Assembly (NCBI GenBank): GCA_016179055.1 | Contig: JACOSC010000077.1 | Span: 1-53,363, forward strand | Source: Acidobacteriota bacterium | GTDB taxonomy: Bacteria; Acidobacteriota; UBA6911; JACOSC01 | DNA length: 53,363 nucleotides | Direction of reading: 5' to 3' | Shown here: positions 43,227 to 52,398 of the stretch, in pieces | Numbering within the stretch: the stretch's first letter is position 1 | Layout of the letters: each line of letters opens with the position of its first letter | Translations under genes and position numbers: made by a program | Notes under the pieces: model-generated | Told to the model about the DNA's origin: nothing | What the model saw: only the letters and a program-made list of their open reading frames with translations | The model's database searches: none

Positions 43227-44132
43227 GAAAACTTCATTGACATTTGTGGCGCCGAACCCTTGCGCGATGGCGCCACCGGGGAGATAGATGGCATTGTCGA
43301 TCACGGCGGCAAAGATTCCATGACGAGGGGTCGGCATAAGAGGTAATTGTTCCCAGCGACTCGACGCGGCGTCATAGACTTCCACTTCCCCAAACAAACG
43401 CGGCAGCTCGCCGCCGAAGACGTACAGCCGGCCGTTGACCACACCGGCGGCAATGCCCGAACGGCCGGTGGGCATCGGGGAGAGAGTGTCCCATGCATTG
43501 GTCTGTGGATCGTACACTTCCAGCGCCGTGGCGGCCACGGGGCCGTCACGTCCGCCTACCACGTAGAACTTTCCCGCGATGGCGCCGCCGGCCGTATGAT
43601 TGCGTGGCACATTCATGGGTGTAAGATCTGTCCAGGCATCGACCAACGGATCATAAACTTCTACTTCGTTGCCGCGCATCCCTCCGCCGTTTCCGCCGGC
43701 CACATAAATACGATCTTCGATCACCGCTACCGCCGGCGTGTTGCCATGCGGATAGTGCATCGGCGCCACGTCGAGCCAAGCATCCGCGTCGGGGTCGTAC
43801 TGAAACACGCGATTAGAAGTTCCGCCAAAGGCATACAGGCCGCCGGCGGCCACGGCGGCCGCGTTATGATTAGTCCCGATCGGCAAGGGTGCAGCGCGGC
43901 GCCAACTATCTGTGTTCGGATTATAAACTTCGACCGTGTCGGTGGAGGCGCCATCCACGTCAAAGCCGGCCACTACAAAAACTTCGCCGTTGAAAACCGA
44001 TGTGGAGATCTCCTGGCGCGCCGAGGGCATCGGCGCCAGCGTAAACCAGGCCCCTGTGCCCGCCCATAGCGCCATCACGAACGAAGACAAGACCACTAAC
44101 GCCACGCCCAAGGATTTAGCGATAGGCTTCAT
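43200..44132 (-). CDS. Exported Kelch-repeat protein
   Basis: 310 residues. A signal peptide (LGVALVVLSSFVMALWAGTG) is followed by six Kelch repeats of about 47 residues, each with a GG/Y and W pattern such as VFVVAGFDVDG, YNPNTDSWRRAAPLP, GLYAFGGTSN and VYDPLVDAWTDLTPMN. They should close as a six-bladed beta propeller outside the cytoplasm, usually a binding scaffold. AGGAG precedes the ATG. The C-terminal VAVQPSTP and stop lie inside a repeat element, so the native end may have been replaced. Confidence 0.85.
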   Translation of the reverse strand: MKPIAKSLGVALVVLSSFVMALWAGTGAWFTLAPMPSARQEISTSVFNGEVFVVAGFDVDGASTDTVEVYNPNTDSWRRAAPLPIGTNHNAAAVAAGGLYAFGGTSNRVFQYDPDADAWLDVAPMHYPHGNTPAVAVIEDRIYVAGGNGGGMRGNEVEVYDPLVDAWTDLTPMNVPRNHTAGGAIAGKFYVVGGRDGPVAATALEVYDPQTNAWDTLSPMPTGRSGIAAGVVNGRLYVFGGELPRLFGEVEVYDAASSRWEQLPLMPTPRHGIFAAVIDNAIYLPGGAIAQGFGATNVNEVFVAVQPSTP

Positions 44133-44251
44133 AAAGTACGCTCCTTTTCCATTGGAAATTAACTGTTGTCATCAAGCCAGGCACTAATGTAACTCACTTT
44201 ATCATTGTGACTCGCGGTAGTCAAGGCTGCGCGCGATTAATAAAAAAAAGT

Positions 44252-44546
44252 GTAACTGTTCGGGCAGTCGCCGGCCGGTCCCTGAAGGGGACCTTGTTAA
44301 TAGCCGTGGGTGGCGCGGGGCGCCACCCACGGAATGCCATCCCCTCGGCCGGACCCTGAAAGGGTCCACGTAGGGTCCGCTGTGGTTGGACGACCGCGAC
44401 CCTTTCAGGGTCGGCCCGCGCGGGGTTCCGGTCCGGGGGTGGCGAAACGCCACCCCCGGCTATTAACCGCGTCCCCTTCGGGGACCGGGCGCCGTAGAGG
44501 CACCTTTTGTCGATAGGCTCATCAGCGTCTCTCTTTGAACAGTTTA
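44252..44546. mobile_element. GTAAC-family element, 295 bp, with long GGTCCCTGAAGGGG cargo
   Basis: The left end GTAACTGTTCGGGC and right end TTTGAACAGTTTA are inverse; the flanks are A-rich (AAAAAAGT and AAAAAAAG). The cargo has two halves: 44264-44340 with GTGGGTGGCGCGGGGCGCCA, and 44345-44526, which is a close copy of 35546-35730. Several strong hairpins are present; no protein-like frame. Confidence 0.75.
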
Positions 44547-44732
44547 AAAAAAAGGAATTAAAAATCCAAGATATGCCGCCCGTGTGATCGTGGGCCGGTG
44601 GCGCTGACTTTCATTCATTTAAGGGTTCCCTGCCCTGCTTCTTAAGTCGGTACTCCACGGCGGATAATTTATAGTGAATTTCATGGGCTGGAATTTTGCG
44701 CTAGAAAATACAGTTGTTTCCTATGGCGCTGA

Positions 44733-45437
44733 TTAGGAGTCAGAGAAGAGTAGGCTCTTCGCCTTGGCGCAGCCGAGGTTAGCCAGTGTTTCTAGCTCGG
44801 CGATCGCCGTGACGCGCACGGCGGCATTGCGCGATGTAGAGAGAGCAACCAGTTGGCTGAAAACATGCCCGGGAATTTCGTTAGGCCGATGCCAAAAGGC
44901 CACCGAGATCTCCGTAATGCTGGTTAGTTGCAAGGCCGGGGTCTTGGCGCTCAACAAGTCGACCAGAAGGTTTAACGCCTTGTTACCACCCTGCTGCGCA
45001 ATCATGCCAAGAGCTTCAACCACTAATTCTTGACGACGTGATGCAAAGGGGTCGGCCTTACGGTCAAGCAAAGATTTCAATATGACTACACCGGCATCTT
45101 CACCAATCTCACCCAAGGCGTCTATCAAGGCCGTCTGCAGCGACTCGCAGCCGGGTCCTTTGGACGTCTGGGGGTCCGTGAGCTTTTGCTGGATAGGCAC
45201 CAAGGCTTTGGGGTCGCCCACCGCGCCCAGCGCATGCGCGGCAAACTCTTGTTTTCGGCGGTCCGTGTGGTTCAAAAGGGCAAACAAGGGCGGGAGAAAA
45301 TCTTCATGACGATGCACGCCCAATTCAGGCAGGATATCATATAACCTATCCATGTCCGCTTGCGCGAGAGCTTCCAGACAGCGCCGTACACTGGCGCTCT
45401 GTGACCGAATCGTCGACCCCTGATTGCGCTTGGGCAT
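44733..45437 (-). CDS. HEAT-repeat protein
   Basis: 234 residues of paired alpha helices: LPPLFALLNHTDRRKQEFAA, HALGAVGDPKALVPIQQKL, LQTALIDALGEIGEDAGVVI, LVVEALGMIAQQGG and AVRVTAIAELETLANLG. These match HEAT/PBS-lyase-like repeats, which form binding solenoids. GAGGAG sets the start at ATG 45437; an upstream in-frame ATG at 45485 lies inside the promoter. It is basic at the N-terminus and has no signal peptide, so it is cytoplasmic. The partner is unknown. Confidence 0.8.
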   Translation of the reverse strand: MPKRNQGSTIRSQSASVRRCLEALAQADMDRLYDILPELGVHRHEDFLPPLFALLNHTDRRKQEFAAHALGAVGDPKALVPIQQKLTDPQTSKGPGCESLQTALIDALGEIGEDAGVVILKSLLDRKADPFASRRQELVVEALGMIAQQGGNKALNLLVDLLSAKTPALQLTSITEISVAFWHRPNEIPGHVFSQLVALSTSRNAAVRVTAIAELETLANLGCAKAKSLLFSDS

Positions 45438-45473
45438 TTTCCAACTCCTCAAATCTTCTTTGTCACCGGAAGT

Positions 45474-45502
45474 ATTATAACCCAAAGATTTTGGGTTGAA
45501 AA
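45474..45502 (-). promoter_or_regulatory. Probable promoter of the HEAT-repeat gene
   Basis: On the reverse strand TTTTCA (45497-45502), a 17-base spacer and a perfect TATAAT (45474-45479) predict a transcript starting about 30 bases before the ATG at 45437. Confidence 0.6.
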
Positions 45503-45675
45503 TCGTTTCTTCGATTTCACCAGGCGATGGTTGATTAGTCTCGGTGGCATCTGCGGAAATCCTCGACTTATTGGCGAGGGATGAAGCGCCGCCCAGTCTT
45601 TCAGCTCAGGTCCCGGCTAAGGATAAATAAAAGTACCGTGCGGCTTCCAGCTAACCCCCATCTACCGGCTTTCAG

Positions 45676-46119
45676 CTAGTGGCTGGAGTTTGGACATTTG
45701 GTATGGAGTGCCGCCTACAATCCAAAGCTCCGAAGGAGCGAGCTATAATAGCCAGGGGCAAGCGCAGCGCTGCCCCTGGGAAGAAAGCGTCTACAGCACG
45801 CAAGCCCTGTAAGGGCGCACTAATGGAGATCAATTCCTATACCAGCGCCATTCTTTCAGGGTAAACTGCGCGTCTTGTGCCGGTAAAACGGAGTCGAGTT
45901 GGATGATCGTTATATCTGGGAGTGCGGTGGGTAGTTTCACCGATGGTTATCGCGCCCTTTCAGGGCTTATAACTTTTATAATCTTACATACCAGGGGCGA
46001 CGCGCTGCGCGCTCTGCCCCTGGCTATTATAGCCCGCTCCTTCGGAGCAGCATGAGCCAGCTTCGGGCTATAGCGGATGTCGCGTGGTCCACGGCTAATG
46101 TCCAAACTTCAGCCGCTAG
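45676..46119. mobile_element. Family D miniature element, 444 bp, with ends of about 23 bp
   Basis: CTAGTGGCTGGAGTTTGGAC followed by ATT (from 45676) is inverted at the right as AATGTCCAAACTTCAGCCGC followed by TAG (to 46119), 21 of 23 positions. Inside are CTATAATAGCCAGGGGCAAG and its inverse near 46018-46032, plus CCCTGTAAGGGCGC and CGCCCTTTCAGGGC. It is a partner of 37726-38117 in reverse orientation. No gene of its own. Confidence 0.8.
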
Positions 46120-46248
46120 GTGGTTTATTTTCTGTCCTAAATTATCGGACACGGGCAACAAGCGCTCACCGATGCGGCTGGATGGCGACGGAAGGGTCAC
46201 AGTGGGTGGCGGCGCTCGGTCTGGTTCAGACGAGCCGTTAGGCATCAT
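46120..46248 (-). pseudogene. Possible short gene cut by the family D element
   Basis: Downstream of the Rieske gene a frame opens at ATG 46248 with AGGAG just upstream and reads MMPNGSSEPDRAPPPTVTLP, then IGERLLPVSDNLGQKINHL. After 43 codons it enters the element end at 46119 and runs on to a stop at 46027. The native part looks protein-like but I recognise no family. Confidence 0.35.
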
Positions 46249-46271
46249 GGCTCCTGAGATCCGTGCGGCTT

Positions 46272-46679
46272 TCAATCAAAAGTGCCGGAGGGAAAGTCTT
46301 CGGGTCGTTGCTCGAGATAAACGGACCCTTGTCGGACCGAGATCTTTACGGGAACCAAAGAAAGACCGATTGGCGGTCCGGCGTTGCAGTACCCGGTCAG
46401 GGGGTCGTAGAGCGCGCCGTGAGTCTGACAGAGCAGTTGGCAACCATCACCCGTGAAGAAATCTCCGGTGTCATAATCCAGAGTCACAGGCAAATGGAGG
46501 CACTTATTCAAGTAAGCGCGAAAGTGGCCCTGGTAGTGAAGCAAGAAGGCCCCACGGGGACCATATGGAGATATCAGAACGAAGCGCAAGGATTTTGAAG
46601 CAGGGAGTTCGGAGGTTTGGCAAATCAAATCACCGGTCTGTAGTACAGGCAGTTCGTTCAGTTCCTTTTCCATTTCCAT
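46272..46679 (-). CDS. Rieske [2Fe-2S] domain protein
   Basis: 135 residues with a single Rieske fold: Cys60-Leu-His62 (NKCLHLPV) and Cys84-Gln-Thr-His87 (LLCQTHGALYDPLTGYCN), the CxH and CxxH cluster ligands spaced 22 residues apart. The disulfide Cys pair of respiratory Rieske proteins is not obvious, so it resembles the ferredoxin-like subunits of dioxygenase or nitrite-reductase systems. There is no signal peptide. No oxygenase gene is adjacent. It probably transfers electrons in an unknown pathway. Confidence 0.85.
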   Translation of the reverse strand: MEMEKELNELPVLQTGDLICQTSELPASKSLRFVLISPYGPRGAFLLHYQGHFRAYLNKCLHLPVTLDYDTGDFFTGDGCQLLCQTHGALYDPLTGYCNAGPPIGLSLVPVKISVRQGSVYLEQRPEDFPSGTFD

Positions 46680-46966
46680 AATTGCGTCCTGAATGGTTTA
46701 CCAAAGGGGGGAATATGCGCTCGCGTTCAGTGTGCGCTTTAGAGTTTTAGGATAACTCGGCCGATCGTTTTTCTCAAGAGTCCAATCCGTGTGGAGGCCG
46801 TTCAATCGTCCCGACAGCGTCGGGACCTAAGGGATTTCTGCCGCCTGACCCACCGTGCCTTGAGTGGTTCCGCCCTATATATCACGCCATGTTTGTGCTA
46901 ATCTACAAGGGGCCGTGCTACTGCCATGGGCGGACATTTCCTAAACCCATTTAATTTGGAGAAGCT
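46680..46966. repeat. Intergenic region with a block shared with 31978-32040
   Basis: GTTCAATCGTCCCGACAGCG (46800-46819), then CGGGACCTAAG and ACCGTGCCTT (about 46852), matches the block downstream of the fusion gene. AATTTGGAGAAGC at the end supplies the ribosome site of the next gene. No gene seen. Confidence 0.6.
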
Positions 46967-48037
46967 ATGAGAGTAATCACCTTATATTCGATGATCATAG
47001 TATTGTTTTTGGTCGGCTGGGCCGGCCTTACTAAACCAGCCAGGCCGCTCCAGGCGGTTGGAAATCCGTTGACCTTCCCGGGTGAGCGCCACCTTGGAAA
47101 CATTAAACAATTGACGTTTGGCGGCGAAAATGCCGAAGCTTATTTTTCCCCGGACGGCCGGAAACTAATCTTCCAATCGACGCGCGATGGCCACAAGTGC
47201 GACCAAATCTATACCATGAATCTTGACGGCAGCCAGATGCGATTGGTTAGCAACGGCAAAGGGCATTGCACTTGCGGATACTTCTTCAGCAATGGCAAAC
47301 GTATTATTTATGCTTCGACGTATTTGGCCGGCGCCGAATGTCCGCCGGCGCCCAACATGGCGCAAGGCTATGTTTGGGCGCTTTACAAATCTTATGATAT
47401 TTTTTCGGCCAAGGCCGATGGCAGCGATATCAAGCGGCTCACCCGCACGGATGGCTATGATGCCGAGTGCACGATCTCTCCGGACGGCAAGAGAATCGTG
47501 TTTACCTCCGTGCGCGACGGAGACCTGGATATTTATAGCATGAAACTCGACGGTTCGGATGTGAAACGGTTAACCAATCAACTGGGCTATGATGGCGGCG
47601 CGTTTTATACTCCCGACAACCGACAGATTGTATATCGCGCACATCATCCCACTGAGCCCAAGGAAGTCGAAGAATACCAAACCCTGCTTAAGCAGGGCTT
47701 ACTGCGCCCGCGCAAGCTGGAGATCTATATGATGAAGGCCGACGGGTCTGATCAACGCCAAGTCACCCGCAACGGGGCCGCTAATTTTGCTCCCTACATG
47801 CATCCAGACGGCAAACGCATCATCTTTGCCTCTAATATGGACGATCCCAAGCAACGAAACTTTGAGCTTTATATGATCAATGCCGACGGAACCGCGCAAG
47901 AGAGGATTACTTACTGTGACGTGTTCGATGGCTTTCCACAGTTCTCGCCGGATGGAAAGAAATTGGTGTGGGCTTCCAACCGCAACGGCAAAGTGCAGGG
48001 TGAAACCAATGTCTTCTTGGCCGATTGGATTCCGTAG
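46967..48037 (+). CDS. Exported TolB-like beta-propeller (PD40/WD40-like) protein
   Basis: 356 residues. A signal peptide (MIIVLFLVGWAGLTKPARP) is followed by six or more PD40 units of the type AYFSPDGRKLIFQSTRDGHK, IYTMNLDGSQMRLV, CTISPDGKRIVFTSVRDGDL and PYMHPDGKRIIFASN. These units form the TolB-type propeller. GGAGAAGC precedes the ATG. It is not TolB itself: the N-terminal TolB domain and tol-pal neighbours are absent. Probably a periplasmic or surface binding protein. It lies just ahead of uvrB, without an obvious functional link. Confidence 0.87.
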   Translation: MRVITLYSMIIVLFLVGWAGLTKPARPLQAVGNPLTFPGERHLGNIKQLTFGGENAEAYFSPDGRKLIFQSTRDGHKCDQIYTMNLDGSQMRLVSNGKGHCTCGYFFSNGKRIIYASTYLAGAECPPAPNMAQGYVWALYKSYDIFSAKADGSDIKRLTRTDGYDAECTISPDGKRIVFTSVRDGDLDIYSMKLDGSDVKRLTNQLGYDGGAFYTPDNRQIVYRAHHPTEPKEVEEYQTLLKQGLLRPRKLEIYMMKADGSDQRQVTRNGAANFAPYMHPDGKRIIFASNMDDPKQRNFELYMINADGTAQERITYCDVFDGFPQFSPDGKKLVWASNRNGKVQGETNVFLADWIP

Positions 48038-48113
48038 AGGAGAGGCGCATACCCTTTCTCTACGCTTCTCATGATGACCAAGCGGAGGAGGCGGTCTGGC
48101 GGCATTGGCAGCT

Positions 48114-50144
48114 ATGAGGAACTTTACGCAGGAAGAGCAACGTTTCGAACTAAGCACCTCCTTTACGCCGCGCGGCGACCAGGAAAAGGCGATCGGCGAG
48201 CTGCTCGAAGGGCTGGCGCAGAACAAAACGGATCAAGTTCTGCTCGGAATTACCGGGTCAGGCAAGACCTTTACCATGTCCTGTGTCATTGCGCGCGCCA
48301 ACCGCCCCGCTCTGGTGTTGGCGCATAATAAGACGTTGGCGGCGCAGCTCTTTCAAGAGTTCAATAACTTCTTTCCCAAGAACGCCGTCGAATACTTTGT
48401 CAGCTATTACGACTACTACCAACCGGAAGCGTACCTTCCCGCCACAGACACCTACATCGAGAAAGAAGTGTTGATCAACGATGAGATCGACCGAATGCGG
48501 TTATCGGCGACTCGCTCGCTTTTTGAGCGCCGGGACGTGATTATCGTGGCGAGCGTGTCGTGCATATATGGCCTGGGCTCGCCGGAGGCCTACTACAGCC
48601 TTTTGCTGGCGCTCAAGCAAGGGCAGGAGATTAACCGCGAGGAGATCCTCCGTAAGCTCGTGGAGATTCAATACGAGCGTGATGATTTGGTCCTGGAGCG
48701 CGGCAAGTTTCGCGTCCACGGAGATACGATTGAAGTCTTCCCGACTTACGAGAATCATGCGGTGCGTATCGAGTTGTTTGGCGACGTGGTCGACGGCCTG
48801 CAATCCATCGACCCACTGCGGGGCACCGTTCTTAAAGTACACACGCGGTTGTCGATTTACCCCCGTACCCATTTCGTTCTTCCGCGCGATCAACGTGACC
48901 GCGCCGTGGCCGCGATCGAAGCCGAGCTGGCGTCCTGGCAAGTCGAGTTGGAAAGGGAAGGCAAGCCGATGGAAAGAGCGCGCTTAGTGCAGCGCACGCG
49001 CTACGACCTGGAGATGCTGCGCACCGTCGGCTATTGTCGCGGAATAGAAAACTATTCTCGTCACCTGACCGGGAGGCAGCCCGGTGAACCGCCTCCTACG
49101 CTGCTGGATTATCTCGCGCCGGATACGTTATTGTTTGTCGACGAAAGTCACGTCACCTTGCCGCAGGTCCGGGGCATGTATCACGGCGACCGCACTCGCA
49201 AGAGCACACTGGTAACCTACGGCTTCCGCATGCCATCGGCGCTGGATAATCGTCCGCTCAATTTTGAAGAATTTGAGAAGCGAGGCGGACAGCGCATTTA
49301 CGTTTCGGCCACGCCCGGGCCTTACGAGCTGCAGAAGGCCGCAGGCCGCGTGGTTGAGCAGGTGATACGGCCCACTGGGCTGATGGATCCGGAGATTGAA
49401 GTGCGGGCTATTCATGGCCAGGTCGATAACCTGATGGAGGAAATACGCCTACGGGCCGAGCAAAATGAACGAGTGCTGGTGACCACATTAACCAAGAAGA
49501 TGGCCGAGGACCTCTGCGACTATTACACTGAACTAGGCATGCGCGTGCGCTACTTGCACGCCGACGTCGATACCTTGGACCGCGTCAAGATCCTCAGGGA
49601 TTTGCGCCGCGGTGAATTTGACGCCTTAATCGGCGTCAACTTGTTGCGGGAGGGGTTGGATCTCCCAGAGGTGTCGCTGGTCGCCATCCTTGACGCCGAT
49701 AAGGAAGGGTTCTTGCGATCCGCCAGCTCCTTGATTCAAACCTCGGGCCGCGCCGCCCGCAACAGTCACGGCAAGGTGATCATGTACGCCGATCAAATAA
49801 CCCGGTCTATGCAGTCTGCTATTGCTGAAACCCAGCGCCGGCGCCGGCGGCAGCAAGCTTATAACGAGCAGCATCAAATTACGCCTGCAACGATTATCAA
49901 ACCCATCGACGATACCATCCTGCGTTTATGCAATGCCGACTACCTCGACGTACCGATAGAGGAAGAGCCGTTGGGCCCGTATGCCAGTCAGTCGGAACTC
50001 ACGGCTGATATAGCTCGGCTCGAGCGCGAGATGCAAACAGCCGCCAAGCGGTTCGAATTTGAGCGAGCGGCCGCCTTGCGTGATCAGATAAAGCAGCTAA
50101 AAGACCGCGTTTTAGAAATGAAATCCAGTGATCATACCGGATAG
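48114..50144 (+). CDS. uvrB: Excinuclease ABC subunit UvrB
   Basis: About 676 residues, the normal length. UvrB receives damaged DNA from UvrA and guides UvrC in nucleotide excision repair. Visible are [11 protein letters not shown], Walker [12 protein letters not shown], the DNA-wedging beta hairpin [12 protein letters not shown], the helicase motifs [22 protein letters not shown] and [25 protein letters not shown], and the C-terminal UVR domain (about 632-667; [20 protein letters not shown]) that binds UvrC. I prefer the ATG at 48114; a TTG at 48105 lies 13 bases after GGAGGAGG and is possible. All key motifs are intact. Confidence 0.97.
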   Translation: MRNFTQEEQRFELSTSFTPRGDQEKAIGELLEGLAQNKTDQVLLGITGSGKTFTMSCVIARANRPALVLAHNKTLAAQLFQEFNNFFPKNAVEYFVSYYDYYQPEAYLPATDTYIEKEVLINDEIDRMRLSATRSLFERRDVIIVASVSCIYGLGSPEAYYSLLLALKQGQEINREEILRKLVEIQYERDDLVLERGKFRVHGDTIEVFPTYENHAVRIELFGDVVDGLQSIDPLRGTVLKVHTRLSIYPRTHFVLPRDQRDRAVAAIEAELASWQVELEREGKPMERARLVQRTRYDLEMLRTVGYCRGIENYSRHLTGRQPGEPPPTLLDYLAPDTLLFVDESHVTLPQVRGMYHGDRTRKSTLVTYGFRMPSALDNRPLNFEEFEKRGGQRIYVSATPGPYELQKAAGRVVEQVIRPTGLMDPEIEVRAIHGQVDNLMEEIRLRAEQNERVLVTTLTKKMAEDLCDYYTELGMRVRYLHADVDTLDRVKILRDLRRGEFDALIGVNLLREGLDLPEVSLVAILDADKEGFLRSASSLIQTSGRAARNSHGKVIMYADQITRSMQSAIAETQRRRRRQQAYNEQHQITPATIIKPIDDTILRLCNADYLDVPIEEEPLGPYASQSELTADIARLEREMQTAAKRFEFERAAALRDQIKQLKDRVLEMKSSDHTG

Positions 50145-50250
50145 ATAGGCAGCCGATCCGCAAGGGCAGTATGTCCGTGTATGATCCATGATCGCGGGTT
50201 ATGCTCCCATCCCATATCCGCTGGGCGGCCAAGGTACCTCGGGAGGATTT

Positions 50251-51537
50251 GTGAGTCGAAGGTTGAGCGGAACGCTATACATGCCCGGCGACAAGTCCAT
50301 ATCGCATCGGTATGCCATGCTGGCCGCGCTCGCCGAGGGCGTTTCAACTTTTGAAAATTTTTCAGATAGTGAAGATTGCGCCGCCACACGGCGCTGTCTG
50401 GCGGCGCTTGGCGTACCCATCGCGCAAGATCAGACTCGTGTAGTCATAAAAGGGTGCGGGCGGAACGGCCTGCGCCCGGCCACTGCCGCGCTGTACGCCG
50501 GGAATTCCGGAACGACGCTGCGCTTGCTCGCCGGGATTTTGGCCGGGCAGCGATTTGAGAGCGCCCTAACTGGGGATGCCTCCTTGCAGCGACGCCCCAT
50601 GGGCCGCATCATTGAACCGCTCCGACAGATGGGTGCAGAGATCGAAGCCGATGGCGGGAATTGCGCCCCGCTTAGGATCAGGGGAGGGCCCTTGAAGGGG
50701 ATTGATTACACCTTGCCGGTGGCCAGCGCCCAGGTTAAGTCATGCGTTCTCTTGGCCAGCCTTTTCGCCGAGGGGACCACACGCGTGATAGAGCCGGCGC
50801 CAACACGCGATCATACGGAGCGCGCGCTCGAGAGCTTCGGCATCGAAGTGGCTTGCCGGGACCGATGGGTGGAAGTCAAGCGACCGGCGGCGCTGCACGC
50901 GGTCCAAGGGCGAGTGCCCGGTGATCTCTCGTCGGCCGCCTTCTTCATGGTAGCGGCCTTGCTGTTGCCGGGCTCCGATATCACCCTGCCGGGACTGGGA
51001 TTGAATCCGACTCGCCTCGGCCTGGTTCGCTGGCTGCAGTCCCATGGCGCACGCATCGAAGTGGAAACAGGCGCAGCGGTTAACGGAGAGCCGGTGGGCG
51101 CTATACGAGTGCGTTACCGGCGCGAATTTCTTGAGGCCGATACGCTGACGATCTGCGGGGATCATGTGCCGAATGTTATCGATGAGATTCCGATCCTGGC
51201 CGTGCTGGGCTCGCAGTTGCGCGGGGGCCTGATCATACGTGACGCGGCCGAGTTGCGCGTAAAGGAATCCGATCGCATTGCCCGTATCGTGGAGAATCTT
51301 CAAACCATGAGCGCCATGGTGGTCGAGCAACCCGATGGGATGATTATTTCCGGCGCTCAAGCTTTGCACGGCGCTCGCATAGCGACCTTCGGCGATCATC
51401 GCATTGCCATGGCCTTTACCATAGCCGGACTGGTGGCGCAAGGCGTCACCTCGCTCGACGATCCGGCCTGTGTACGAGTTTCCTTTCCCGATTTCTTCAC
51501 AACACTGGAGCACGCCCTCAGCTTTGGCAATGATTAG
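50251..51537 (+). CDS. aroA: 3-phosphoshikimate 1-carboxyvinyltransferase (EPSP synthase)
   Basis: 428 residues. It joins phosphoenolpyruvate to shikimate 3-phosphate in the aromatic amino acid pathway. Motifs: MPGDKSISHRYAML, YAGNSGTTLRLLAG (PEP site), TGDASLQRRPMGRI, SAQVKSCVLLASL, DLSSAAFFMVAALL, ELRVKESDRIARI and TFGDHRIAMAFTIAG. GGGAGGA 5 bases before GTG 50251 fixes the start; an ATG at 50188 would add 21 atypical residues. Its TAG stop shares its last base with a repeat element that begins GTAAC. Confidence 0.96.
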   Translation: MSRRLSGTLYMPGDKSISHRYAMLAALAEGVSTFENFSDSEDCAATRRCLAALGVPIAQDQTRVVIKGCGRNGLRPATAALYAGNSGTTLRLLAGILAGQRFESALTGDASLQRRPMGRIIEPLRQMGAEIEADGGNCAPLRIRGGPLKGIDYTLPVASAQVKSCVLLASLFAEGTTRVIEPAPTRDHTERALESFGIEVACRDRWVEVKRPAALHAVQGRVPGDLSSAAFFMVAALLLPGSDITLPGLGLNPTRLGLVRWLQSHGARIEVETGAAVNGEPVGAIRVRYRREFLEADTLTICGDHVPNVIDEIPILAVLGSQLRGGLIIRDAAELRVKESDRIARIVENLQTMSAMVVEQPDGMIISGAQALHGARIATFGDHRIAMAFTIAGLVAQGVTSLDDPACVRVSFPDFFTTLEHALSFGND

Positions 51538-51607
51538 TAACTGCTCAGCCCTTAGCGGCGGTTCCATATCGGCTGGGTAGCCCAATGCGTGGGTGGTTGA
51601 ACAATTA
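51537..51607. repeat. 70-bp GTAAC-type repeat at the aroA stop codon
   Basis: GTAACTGCTCAGCCCTTAGC to GGTTGAACAATTA is a near-identical copy of 21487-21556. The first G is the last base of the aroA TAG. Confidence 0.8.
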
Positions 51608-51616
51608 TGAAATTTG

Positions 51617-51836
51617 GTAACTGTTCACGGGGTTCACTGAGACCACACAAGAGACCCCCAGCGGAAGCTGGGGGAGATTCAGGCCCAGCCTACTCCGGCG
51701 ACGCCCCACTCCCCCAACCCCCTCTCCCCGCCGGGCGGGGAGAGGGGGCCAAGGGGGTGAGGGGCTCGTGATGTAGGCTGGATCTTGAAGCTCCCCCGGC
51801 TTCCGCCGGGGGTATCCACCACCCGTGAACGGTTAC
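51617..51836. mobile_element. GTAAC-family element, 220 bp, with perfect 8-bp target duplication and a known empty site
   Basis: GTAACTGTTCACGGGG (51617-51632) is inverted at CCCGTGAACGGTTAC (51822-51836). GAAATTTG is duplicated at both edges (51609-51616 and 51837-51844). The paralogous repeat at 21487-21623 has one GAAATTTG and no insert. The cargo includes CCCCCAGCGGAAGCTGGGGG, a CCCCCTCTCCCCGCCGGGCG block with its inverse, and CCCCCGGCTTCCGCCGGGGG. Confidence 0.88.
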
Positions 51837-51844
51837 GAAATTTG

Positions 51845-52188
51845 AAATCAAGAATCGCTCGGAAACCCTCCGGCTTGGTCGAAGGCGTGGCTGAACAGTT
51901 ACGATGATTCTACGCCGCCTTTCCACGTGAGCGCGAGCCTCTCGGCTAATGCGGCCTCCGCCCTAGAGGCAATTTCCGCTTCGGGGTTAGAGGCGGCTAC
52001 GGATTGGCGAGCTTGCGCACGCGGTTGGAACAGTTGGTCGGCTCTCCTATCATCTATTCCGCGCCCGACTGCTGAATGCGTCTGAGTTTGAAAATGCCTT
52101 TAACAGCGGACGGATTTCAATGGAAATAAACGCTGAAAGATGCTAGGATAAGGCCAGATAGAAAACTAAAATGTAAGGAAGCCGCGTC
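51845..52188. other. Intergenic region before the toxin-antitoxin pair
   Basis: 51837-51902 is the second half of the repeat found at 21558-21623 and ends GGCTGAACAGTTAC. GCGGCCTCCGCCCTAGAGGC (about 51949) is a small palindrome. The promoter of the antitoxin gene should lie near 52130-52175 but I see no strong match. No gene. Confidence 0.5.
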
Positions 52189-52395
52189 ATGAAAACTATC
52201 GAAGAAGTGATTAAGGGACTACCTCCTGAGCTTCAGCAAGAAGTGCTGGATTTTGCTACTTTCCTATCGGAGAAACGCGGGCGTAAAACGGGAAGAAAAC
52301 TACGCCAGGACTGGGCGGGAGCGTTGAGTGATTACAAAGGTCAGTACACGTCGCTAGAACTCCAGAAAAAATCTCTGGATTGGCGAGAAGAATGA
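52189..52395 (+). CDS. Antitoxin of the DUF2281/VapB-like group
   Basis: 68 residues: MKTIEEVIKGLPPELQQEVL, then DFATFLSEKRG, the typical DUF2281 start, followed by a basic middle and the hydrophilic end SLDWREE that would wrap around a toxin. AGGAAG precedes the ATG. It lies 3 bases before a PIN-domain gene, the standard order of an antitoxin-toxin pair. The partner contact is inferred from this arrangement. Confidence 0.85.
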   Translation: MKTIEEVIKGLPPELQQEVLDFATFLSEKRGRKTGRKLRQDWAGALSDYKGQYTSLELQKKSLDWREE

Positions 52396-52398
52396 TCG

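Noticed and set aside
46052..46598. Plus-strand frames of 111-134 codons over the Rieske gene and element D2
   Set aside because: They are antisense to the Rieske gene with its cluster motifs and include element sequence; composition is not protein-like.
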